Positions 1 to 6,566 of a stretch of DNA of 6,566 nucleotides are shown piece by piece. The DNA is from Dysgonomonas sp. Its GTDB lineage: Bacteria; Bacteroidota; Bacteroidia; Bacteroidales; Dysgonomonadaceae. Where the stretch lies: NCBI GenBank assembly GCA_003523545.1, contig DQAM01000268.1, forward strand, positions 1-6,566. Direction: 5' to 3'. Numbering within the stretch: position 1 is the stretch's first letter; each line of letters opens with the position of its first letter. A program made the translations under genes and the position numbers. The notes under the pieces are model-generated. The model was not told the DNA's origin. It did no database searches and saw only the letters and a list, made by a program, of their open reading frames with translations.

Positions 1-1
1 G

Positions 2-30
2 TTTGTTCGTAATTGAGTATTATAATTTAT
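2..30 (+). promoter_or_regulatory. Weak candidate Bacteroidota-type promoter upstream of the SusC-like gene
   Basis: Bacteroidota housekeeping promoters have a -33 TTTG and a -7 TAnnTTTG separated by about 19-21 bases. Here TTTG lies at 2-5 and a partial -7-like TAATTTAT at 23-30, inside an AT-rich stretch that also contains TATAAT (21-26). The spacing (17 bases) is short and the final TG of the -7 box is absent, so the match is poor. It is the only TTTG in the 151-base leader, and the true promoter could lie before the window. Treat as a guess. Confidence 0.18.
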
Positions 31-90
31 TAATAACCTAATTAAAATAATGCCATGTAGAAAAAGACCTGAAAAATTACATTCTTACTA

Positions 91-109
91 TTGAGGCATA
101 CTTCCTCAA
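91..109. promoter_or_regulatory. Inverted repeat (6-bp arms, 7-base spacer) in the leader of the SusC-like gene
   Basis: TTGAGG at 91-96 and its exact reverse complement CCTCAA at 104-109 flank the spacer CATACTT. The dyad is centred about 52 bases before the SusC-like start codon. It stands out because it holds most of the G and C residues of an otherwise AT-rich leader. It could be an operator for a transcription factor or a small hairpin in the 5' untranslated RNA. It is not followed by a T-run on either strand, which argues against an intrinsic terminator. The dyad is directly visible; any function is inference. Confidence 0.35.
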
Positions 110-151
110 AACTTTAAAAATCTAATGTATTAAACTTAGAAATTCAAATTT

Positions 152-3100
152 ATGAAAACCTTAAAAAATTTAATTGGAATTCAGATCAGAAAAACAAATT
201 CTATAGTGATTTGTTTTTTATGTCTTTTATTCTTTACGGGTGGGATAGGTAATCTGCAGGCTGGAACTGATTCTCTGGAAAAAAAAGAAATCGGAGAGGC
301 TAGTCAGGTTACTACGGTAACAGGAGTCGTTACGGATTCGAACAATGAACCTTTAATCGGTGTATCGGTTGCCGTTAAAGGAACAACTACCGGAACAGCA
401 ACCGGTCTGGACGGGGATTATTCGATTCCGGTTACAGATTCGAAAGCAGTTTTAGTTTTTTCTTTTTTAGGTTATCAGAAAAAAGAAATAACAGTAGGCA
501 ATCAGACTACAATAAATGTGACATTAAACGAAGATTCAGAATTACTGGATGAGGTGGTAGTTGTAGGATTCGGTACTCAGAAAAAAGCTAATCTAACCGG
601 AGCTGTTTCAGCAGTAGGGGCAGATGTCTTTGAGAATCGTCCGGTATCAAACATCGGGCAGGCGCTTCAGGGTGTAGTACCTAACCTTAATATCAGCATT
701 TCTAACGGAAAACCCAACACTACGCCTAGTTTTAATATCAGGGGAACTTCTTCTATAGATTATGATGCTAATGAAAAAAAGTATGTATCGGTCAATAAAT
801 CTCCATTGATTCTGGTCGATGGTATAGAGATGGGAGAATCGGCCCTGAACCAGATGAATCCGAATGATATCGCTTCTATGAGTGTCATCAAGGATGCATC
901 GGCTGCGGCCATATATGGTACTAAAGCCACATTCGGAGTCGTACTGATAACCACAAAAACGGGTTCGTTTAATCAAAAAGGAAGAATCAGTTACAGCTAT
1001 GATATTTCATGGGATAAACCATCAGCATTACCCGATATTATGAATGCATATGAGATTCAGCGATTTGTAATGCAGAATGCTGAATGGACACTGGGTACCG
1101 TGAGTGACTTGGACAGGAGAAAAATGGAAGCGATAGAAAAATTTATGGCTGATCCGACCAATCCTGATAACAGATATATTATGAATGGCAACACGATTAT
1201 CTGGACCGGAAACATGAATCCTTATAAAGAAGTAGTACGCGATTGGACTCCTACACAAAAGCATAATCTGAATTTTTCGGGCGGAACGGATAAAATGTCT
1301 TATTATTTCTCTTTAGGATATATGAACCAGGAAGGCATGTACAAGATCGGTAAAGATGAATTTGAACGTTTCAATTTCTCAACACGTGTGAATGCTAAAG
1401 TAAATAACTGGTTTAATATCGAAGGAAAAATAAACTACAACCGAAATCATTACGACGAGCCTTATATACCTTCTTATAAAGGTAATATATGGTCTGTATT
1501 AAAACAGGATGCCGACAAAAATATAATGATGCCCATAAAATCATTGGCAACAGATCCGGCTCCAAGTATGTGGACGGACAATTATCTTGCATGGCTTGAT
1601 TACGGCAACAGGGCTGTCTCTAAAAACTGGACTACTGTTCTGGCAATTTCTCCTGAATTTATTATCATGCCAAATACATTGAAAGTAAGAGCAGATATTT
1701 CTTTTACACCCCAGGGGCATAATTACAGACGTGTTTCCCCGAAGCATGAATACCTGACCTTTACATGGTCTCCGGTATCGGAAGTAGATGAATCATCAAA
1801 GAATACAGGGGTATTAAGAAAAAGCAATACTGATAATTATCAGATAAATGTATATGCAGATTTTAATAAGACATTTAAAGAAAAGCATGCTGTAGCTGCT
1901 GTTTTAGGTTTTAATCAGGAAAATACGGAATATTCATATCAGGAAATAACAATGAATTATTTATTCTCTCCGAATATTCTGAATCCTAACGCAGTAGAAG
2001 ATGCTACATTAAATACTTCTTCCACTTCTGCATACAGGCGTACGGGAAGGGCCATATTCGGAAGGCTCAATTATATCTTTGATGATAAATATCTGTTCGA
2101 AATGAACGGTAGATATGATGGAAGCAGCCGCTTTACCAAGGATAAGCGTTTCTTCTTCTTCCCGTCTTTTTCTGCAGGATGGAGGATTTCGGAAGAAAAC
2201 TTTATGGATAGAACCAGAGAATGGCTGGATAATTTGAAGATCAGAGGATCGTGGGGTAAATTAGGAAGCCAGCCGGGCAGCAATTATCCATATCAGGCAC
2301 AGATGACCTCTACCAAAGCTTATTACTTATTGGATGGATCCTGGCCGAATACCGTAAATGCACCTACATTATTGTCTCCGTCTCTGACATGGGAAAAAGC
2401 AACAACGATTAACCTCGGATTAGATATCAATGTGCTGCGCAACAGGTTAGGATTGGTATTCGATGTGTTCCAACGTACTACATCTGATATTCTTATAGAA
2501 AGCAGCGTAGCTTATCCTAATTTGCTGGGGGCTGCTCCTCCACGCGAAAACTCCGGTGAGATGCGTACAAGAGGTTGGGAATTAACTCTTACCTGGAACG
2601 ACCGTCTATCCAACGGATTGTCCTATAGTGCCGACTTTGTTTTATCTGATGCTACTTCGAAAGTGACTAAATATCCTTCTAACCCGACCAAGGCATTAAG
2701 TAATTTTTACGAAGGCCAGAAAATAGGTGAAATATGGGGATATGAAACAGGAGGTATATTGCAGGAGAGCGATCTCGAACTTAATTCGGATGGTACCAAA
2801 TACCATTTCTGGGGACCATACCATACCGGAGATCTTTATCCTGGTGACCCTTGGTATCGCGACCTGAATGGCGATGGCCTTATCAGTGCAGGATCAAGTA
2901 CTGTCGATGACCCGGGCGACCGCCGTATTATAGGAAATAATACACCGCGTTTTAATTTCGGATTGAACCTGAATGCTTCTTGGAAAGGCTTCGATGTAAG
3001 TCTTTTGTTCCAGGGTGTTGCAAAACGCGATGTGTATATTACCAGTACCAGTTATTGGGGCGGGGGAACAAACAACGCGGGTAGTAAATGGATGTATGAG

Positions 3101-3406
3101 CGTTCGTGGAAACCTGATCAGACTGATGCTAAATTTCCGAGATACCGTTCTACAGCAGGAGCGCCTGCCGCACAGACCGGATTTCTTGAAAGTGGTGCAT
3201 ATTTACGTATGAAACAAGCTTTGATAGGTTATACATTACCGGCCCAATTGACGAGAAAATTATCTATCGACAAATTGAGGTTTACGCTGTCAGGATATAA
3301 TTTGTTTGAAATTACACGCATACCTTCTATACTGGATCCGGACCAGCTTTCGGATGCTTATCCGCAGAAGAGAACTATCGCTTTGGGTGCACAAATAACT
3401 TTCTAA
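152..3406 (+). CDS. SusC/RagA-family TonB-dependent outer-membrane transporter
   Basis: Complete 1084-residue outer-membrane channel that, in this family, imports oligosaccharides or other ligands using TonB-ExbBD energy, with a SusD lipoprotein as lid. Visible parts in order: signal peptide with hydrophobic core about 17-33 and likely cleavage after Ala37 (LQA|GTD); carboxypeptidase-regulatory-like beta-sandwich about 56-130 (VTGVVTDSNNEPLIGVSVAV); TonB-box-like DEVVVVGFGTQ at 133-143, the SusC hallmark; plug about 146-271 with IRGTSS, LILVDG and KDASAAAIYG; then a long beta-barrel ending in a terminal Phe (ALGAQITF), the usual outer-membrane beta-signal. A DLNGDG loop at 904-909 resembles the acidic, calcium-type loops common in this family. 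No STN domain is present, so direct sigma/anti-sigma signalling is unlikely. Length is normal for the family. The first ATG is chosen because it directly precedes a good signal peptide; an in-frame ATG at 125 is followed at once by a stop. The SusD-like gene follows after 14 bases. Substrate is not predictable from the sequence. Confidence 0.97.
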   Translation: MKTLKNLIGIQIRKTNSIVICFLCLLFFTGGIGNLQAGTDSLEKKEIGEASQVTTVTGVVTDSNNEPLIGVSVAVKGTTTGTATGLDGDYSIPVTDSKAVLVFSFLGYQKKEITVGNQTTINVTLNEDSELLDEVVVVGFGTQKKANLTGAVSAVGADVFENRPVSNIGQALQGVVPNLNISISNGKPNTTPSFNIRGTSSIDYDANEKKYVSVNKSPLILVDGIEMGESALNQMNPNDIASMSVIKDASAAAIYGTKATFGVVLITTKTGSFNQKGRISYSYDISWDKPSALPDIMNAYEIQRFVMQNAEWTLGTVSDLDRRKMEAIEKFMADPTNPDNRYIMNGNTIIWTGNMNPYKEVVRDWTPTQKHNLNFSGGTDKMSYYFSLGYMNQEGMYKIGKDEFERFNFSTRVNAKVNNWFNIEGKINYNRNHYDEPYIPSYKGNIWSVLKQDADKNIMMPIKSLATDPAPSMWTDNYLAWLDYGNRAVSKNWTTVLAISPEFIIMPNTLKVRADISFTPQGHNYRRVSPKHEYLTFTWSPVSEVDESSKNTGVLRKSNTDNYQINVYADFNKTFKEKHAVAAVLGFNQENTEYSYQEITMNYLFSPNILNPNAVEDATLNTSSTSAYRRTGRAIFGRLNYIFDDKYLFEMNGRYDGSSRFTKDKRFFFFPSFSAGWRISEENFMDRTREWLDNLKIRGSWGKLGSQPGSNYPYQAQMTSTKAYYLLDGSWPNTVNAPTLLSPSLTWEKATTINLGLDINVLRNRLGLVFDVFQRTTSDILIESSVAYPNLLGAAPPRENSGEMRTRGWELTLTWNDRLSNGLSYSADFVLSDATSKVTKYPSNPTKALSNFYEGQKIGEIWGYETGGILQESDLELNSDGTKYHFWGPYHTGDLYPGDPWYRDLNGDGLISAGSSTVDDPGDRRIIGNNTPRFNFGLNLNASWKGFDVSLLFQGVAKRDVYITSTSYWGGGTNNAGSKWMYERSWKPDQTDAKFPRYRSTAGAPAAQTGFLESGAYLRMKQALIGYTLPAQLTRKLSIDKLRFTLSGYNLFEITRIPSILDPDQLSDAYPQKRTIALGAQITF

Positions 3407-3420
3407 AAAATTAAAAGATC

Positions 3421-5421
3421 ATGAAAAGAGTATTTAAATATATTATAGTTTGCTGCGCTTTATCAGGTTTTACTTTCACATCATGTAACGATGATTTCAT
3501 GCAGCAGGATCCAATCCAGGATATGGCAGACGGGTCGTTCTTAAAAACCGTTGATGAACTGCCGCTCTATCTGAATCAATTATATGACATATATGCAAAC
3601 GGACATGGCAGAGGTAATGCTTATGATTTCCAGCCGCCGTTTTATATAACCCGAGGCAGCCAGATTATATACGGAGACATATTCACAGATAATGCTGTGG
3701 GTTTCTCTAATTCAAGCGGAGACCTTGACAGCCGTATGAAAGGTATCTGGAACGTTCCTGTAACAGAACCAAATCCTTTTACTACAGGCACATCATGGGC
3801 TTCTAATTCAAACCGTACAGGTTGGTTATGGAAAGATATAAAAACGATTAATTATTTTCTGAATAATTATAAACAGGCAGAAGCGACAGCAAGTGATCCG
3901 AGCGAATTGAATAAATGGGCGGCTGAGGCTTATTTCTTCAAAGCGTGGGATTACTATATGAAAATGGTTGCTTTTGGTGAAGTGCCCTGGCTGGAAACCG
4001 TATTGAATGTAGATTCGGAAGAACTCTATTCACCCCGTACTCCGCGTACCGAATTAGCAGATAAAGTATTGGAATCACTGAACTATGCAGTAGAGCATAT
4101 TGCGGCAAGCGGACCTGCAGACGGACGTATCAACCGGGATATGGCAAATTTCCTGAAAGCAAGATTTTGCCTTTTTGAAGGAACTTTCCGTAAATATCAC
4201 ACAGAGCTTAATCTACAATCGACTTCCGAGAAATTTCTGCAGGAATGCGTAACTGCATGTGAAGCAATTATTGCAACAAATAAGTATCAATTATATAATG
4301 TCGGAGATAACCCATATTGGTCATTATTCAAACTGAACCAGAATCCAGCTGCAGATAATAATAAAGAGGCTATTCTGGCCCGTGCTTATGATGCTAAAAA
4401 TGTTGGACATGGTACTCCGCGTTATTTCAATATGAACCGTGGAAATGCCGCAGGCCGTTACAGTAAAGGTGCGACAAAAAATCTGGTAGATGATTATCTT
4501 TGTATCGACGGAAAGCCCATACAGTCTTCATCCCTGTTTAAAGGTTATGACGGCGACGATTGGCGTGAACTGGATAACCGCGATCCCCGCCTCAGACAGA
4601 CTGTTGTTAAACCTGGTGAATACATCACTATTTTTGACCGTGAAAATGGAATAATGGATCAAAGTGTTAATGGGTTGAAATATCCTGAAATAACATATAA
4701 TTGTCCGACTGCTAACCAGACTCCGACAGGAGGCCCATGCGTGACAGGTTATATGTTTATTAAGCACTGGACAAATGAGCCTAGTGATAACGGAACAACT
4801 AGTAATTCGAAGCAGACAGCATTGATTTTCCGGTATGCCGAAGTACTTCTCATGTTAGCGGAAGCTAAAGCCGAACTGGGTACAATTACCAATGCTGACC
4901 TTGATCTTACTATAAATGAATTACGCAAGCGGGCAGGCTTTGATTTTGCAGCATATCCGGATAGCCGCCTGACTTTGCAGAATGTTCCGGTAGATACTCG
5001 TTTGGATAATTTGTATAATGATTATGTAGGTTATATTCCAAGTCCGATCTTACGCGAAATACGCCGCGAACGCCGTATCGAAATGGCGATGGAAGGTCGT
5101 AGAAGAGAAGATCTTGTACGTTGGAAAGCAGGAAAACTCATCGAAGTACCTATCCGCGGGATGAAATTTACACCTGAGAAGCAGAAGCTATATGATGGAA
5201 GTAATACAAGCAAGGAAAAACATGCGCCTAAAGCTGTTTTGAATGCGGACGTATTTGTAGATAGCGAAGGATTTATTGTTGGTTACCCGAGGAGTTCGGG
5301 AGTTTCTAACGGTGTTATCAGATGGGATGATAAATATTATTACAATCCTATTCCGTTACAGGAACTCGAATTGAACCCCAATTTAACTCAAAGTCCCGGA
5401 TGGCAGGATGTTTCAAGATAA
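3421..5421 (+). CDS. SusD/RagB-family outer-membrane nutrient-binding lipoprotein
   Basis: Complete 666-residue partner of the preceding transporter. SusD proteins sit on the outer face of the outer membrane, bind the ligand and close over the SusC barrel. The N-terminus is a lipoprotein signal (basic MKR, hydrophobic stretch, then TSC) with the lipidated Cys22; the following NDD resembles the acidic lipoprotein export signal of Bacteroidota and fits surface exposure. The N-terminal SusD-like helical region includes a TPR-type helix pair near 167-190 (AAEAYFFKAWDYY then FGEVPW). The C-terminal RagB/SusD region carries RYAEVLLMLAEAKAELG (471-487), ELRKRAGF (500-507), the conserved REIRRERRIEMAMEGRRR (545-562) with DLVRW (564-568), and NPNLTQSPGW (652-661) close to the C-terminus. 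All are standard family landmarks, so the gene looks intact, though it is somewhat longer than the roughly 500-600 residues of many members. The leader AAAAGATC before the ATG has no clear Shine-Dalgarno, which is normal here. Ligand unknown. Confidence 0.97.
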   Translation: MKRVFKYIIVCCALSGFTFTSCNDDFMQQDPIQDMADGSFLKTVDELPLYLNQLYDIYANGHGRGNAYDFQPPFYITRGSQIIYGDIFTDNAVGFSNSSGDLDSRMKGIWNVPVTEPNPFTTGTSWASNSNRTGWLWKDIKTINYFLNNYKQAEATASDPSELNKWAAEAYFFKAWDYYMKMVAFGEVPWLETVLNVDSEELYSPRTPRTELADKVLESLNYAVEHIAASGPADGRINRDMANFLKARFCLFEGTFRKYHTELNLQSTSEKFLQECVTACEAIIATNKYQLYNVGDNPYWSLFKLNQNPAADNNKEAILARAYDAKNVGHGTPRYFNMNRGNAAGRYSKGATKNLVDDYLCIDGKPIQSSSLFKGYDGDDWRELDNRDPRLRQTVVKPGEYITIFDRENGIMDQSVNGLKYPEITYNCPTANQTPTGGPCVTGYMFIKHWTNEPSDNGTTSNSKQTALIFRYAEVLLMLAEAKAELGTITNADLDLTINELRKRAGFDFAAYPDSRLTLQNVPVDTRLDNLYNDYVGYIPSPILREIRRERRIEMAMEGRRREDLVRWKAGKLIEVPIRGMKFTPEKQKLYDGSNTSKEKHAPKAVLNADVFVDSEGFIVGYPRSSGVSNGVIRWDDKYYYNPIPLQELELNPNLTQSPGWQDVSR

Positions 5422-5446
5422 GCAGCAACGATCAAATAAAAGAAAT

Positions 5447-6566
5447 ATGAAAAAGACAATATATTTATATTTATCTACCTTGATGGCTTTAGCTATGACG
5501 GTGATGGTAAGTTGTGATCCTAAAGGTTACGAATCGGATAATAACGGGAAAATCAGTTCTATCCAGATTAAAGAAGCTGTGTATGTAAGCGGCGCAACCC
5601 GTTACATGAAGATAACGTTCAAAGATAATGTGGAATTGCAATTGACACCGATAATAATTCCCAGCGATGCGAATAACAAAGACCTGACTTATACCAGTGT
5701 CGGTACAGGTATAATCGAAGCAACGCAAACCGGAATACTTAAGCCCATAGCAATCGGTATAGATACTTTAATTGTAAGTTCGAATGATGGTTCGGGAGTA
5801 AAAACACGGTTTGTAGTAGAAATCATAGACCATAAGGTGAAGGCTACCGGCATCAATGTTTCAGCTAACGGTGCAAATATGCAGATCGTGAAAGGGAATA
5901 CATTCGACCTGAAAGCAGAAGTGACAGTTACACCTGCTGATGTCTGGGATGCTTCTCTGACTTTTGAATCTCTAGACACGGATATTGCCACAGTGGATGA
6001 GAATGGTATTGTTACCGGTATTAATGAAGGAGCAACAGCTATACGGATTACGACTGCCGATGGCAGCAATATTTCGAGGGACTGTCCTGTTACCATTACC
6101 GGCGAACCGCCTCTTTATTTGGTATATGAAGGTGTAAAAAGCGCTTCGCAGTTATCTTCTAATTTAGAGCCGAACGAGGGTGCTTTAGCTAATCTTCTGG
6201 ATGATAAGAACTCCACATTCTGGGCTCCTAAAATTAATACGCGCCCGGTTTATGATCCTGCATGTTGGCTGGATGTTGATTTCGGCGAAGTTATAAAATT
6301 CGGCCAATTGGGATACAGGCACAGGAATCTTAATTATGCACACTTACAATGCCATACATTTACCCTCCAAGGTAAAAAAGAAGAGGCTGATGCATGGACT
6401 GATTTAGGTGAATTTGTAACGGAGAAATTGCAGGTAAATGATTACCAATTGTTCGAGGTTGAGAATCCGATCGAGATGAGATATCTGAGAATCAACTTCA
6501 TCAAGGGGCATCTCCGCGAAGGTAAGACCGATTGGGATTATTCAGAATCAGGAAACGTAGATCGGA
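5447..6566 (+). CDS. Partial surface lipoprotein: two BIG2-type Ig-like modules plus F5/8 type C domain (3' end beyond window)
   Basis: The frame opens at ATG 5447 and stays open for 373 codons to the window edge, so the C-terminus is missing. A lipoprotein signal (MKKT, hydrophobic core, MVSC) gives lipidated Cys23; acidic residues follow at 24, 29 and 31. Residues about 37-128 form a divergent BIG2-like module, and about 133-217 a clearer one (LTFESLDTDIATVDENGIVT then GINEGATAIRIT). Residues about 228-373 match an F5/8 type C/discoidin fold: SASQL start, LLDDKNSTFWA, CWLDVDFGEVIKFGQLGYR, FTLQGKK, then RYLRINF near the edge. The last strands of this domain appear to be cut off. Ig-like spacers with a carbohydrate-binding-type domain right after SusCD suggest a surface glycan-binding protein in the SusE/SusF position. 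An enzyme domain could still follow downstream. The start is chosen for the signal peptide and the A-rich leader; the gap to the SusD gene is 25 bases. Non-lipid cysteines occur at 213, 273 and 302. Domains are recognised by eye; the ligand is unknown. Confidence 0.9.
   Translation, partial: MKKTIYLYLSTLMALAMTVMVSCDPKGYESDNNGKISSIQIKEAVYVSGATRYMKITFKDNVELQLTPIIIPSDANNKDLTYTSVGTGIIEATQTGILKPIAIGIDTLIVSSNDGSGVKTRFVVEIIDHKVKATGINVSANGANMQIVKGNTFDLKAEVTVTPADVWDASLTFESLDTDIATVDENGIVTGINEGATAIRITTADGSNISRDCPVTITGEPPLYLVYEGVKSASQLSSNLEPNEGALANLLDDKNSTFWAPKINTRPVYDPACWLDVDFGEVIKFGQLGYRHRNLNYAHLQCHTFTLQGKKEEADAWTDLGEFVTEKLQVNDYQLFEVENPIEMRYLRINFIKGHLREGKTDWDYSESGNVDR

Noticed and set aside
1..90. End of an upstream gene at the left edge
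   Set aside because: All three forward frames meet stops by position 41, and no conserved coding sequence or terminator hairpin is recognisable, so no upstream gene can be supported.
140..151. Small dyad AAATT-CA-AATTT directly before the SusC start codon
   Set aside because: Short, purely A/T arms arise often by chance in such AT-rich leaders, and the hairpin would have only a 2-base loop, too tight to be stable.
647..976. 109-codon minus-strand open frame inside the SusC-like gene
   Set aside because: It lies opposite the highly conserved plug domain and its product resembles no known family; it is a shadow of the real gene.
2149..2163. TTC trinucleotide run inside the SusC-like gene as a possible phase-variation tract
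   Set aside because: The run is short and its unit is three bases, so slippage would keep the frame; it encodes the aromatic stretch typical of SusC barrels at this point.
3015..3212. 65-codon plus-strand open frame overlapping the SusC-like gene in another frame
   Set aside because: It lies within the conserved C-terminal barrel coding region, with no separate leader and no family resemblance. The SusC frame continues unbroken through it to a normal C-terminus, so no frameshift is implied.
5422..5446. Possible terminator or promoter between the SusD-like gene and the third gene
   Set aside because: The 25-base gap has no inverted repeat, no T-run and no -7 element. It reads as a simple A-rich translation leader within one operon.
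5689..6096. 135-codon open frame on the minus strand opposite the Ig-like region of the third gene
   Set aside because: It is fully antisense to a convincing domain-bearing coding sequence. Its translation is a low-complexity Ser/Thr/Val/Pro-rich string with no recognisable motif, as expected from the reverse of beta-strand codons.

Overview
The window is a segment of a polysaccharide-utilization-type locus from a member of the Bacteroidota, probably of the Bacteroidales. The phylum call rests on three things. There is an unmistakable SusC/SusD outer-membrane nutrient-uptake pair. The lipoproteins have acidic residues just after, or soon after, the lipidated cysteine. The translation starts are preceded by A-rich leaders rather than a Shine-Dalgarno sequence. 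The base composition is moderately AT-rich by eye (not computed). I cannot assign genus or species.

Layout, all on the + strand: positions 1-151 are an AT-rich non-coding leader with a 6-bp inverted repeat (91-109) and at best a weak promoter match. Positions 152-3406 encode a complete 1084-residue SusC-family TonB-dependent transporter. After 14 bases, 3421-5421 encode a complete 666-residue SusD-family lipoprotein. After another 25 bases, a third gene begins at 5447 and is still open at the last base. Its visible 373 codons encode a lipoprotein with two bacterial Ig-like (BIG2-type) modules followed by an F5/8 type C (discoidin-like) domain. No terminator-like hairpin separates the genes, so they most likely form one operon.

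Working model: the third protein (in the position of SusE/SusF-type surface glycan-binding proteins) and the SusD lipoprotein capture a ligand at the cell surface. The SusC channel, capped by SusD and energised by TonB-ExbBD, then moves it into the periplasm. Uptake by SusCD is established for the family. The glycan identity cannot be read from this window, because no glycoside hydrolase, lyase, sulfatase, peptidase or regulator is visible. SusC lacks the N-terminal STN signalling domain, so control by a partner anti-sigma/ECF-sigma pair through this transporter is unlikely.

I found no RNA genes, mobile elements, CRISPR arrays, frameshifts or pseudogenes. This looks like an ordinary, intact SusCD locus. 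The most interesting items are the truncated third gene and the small leader dyad.
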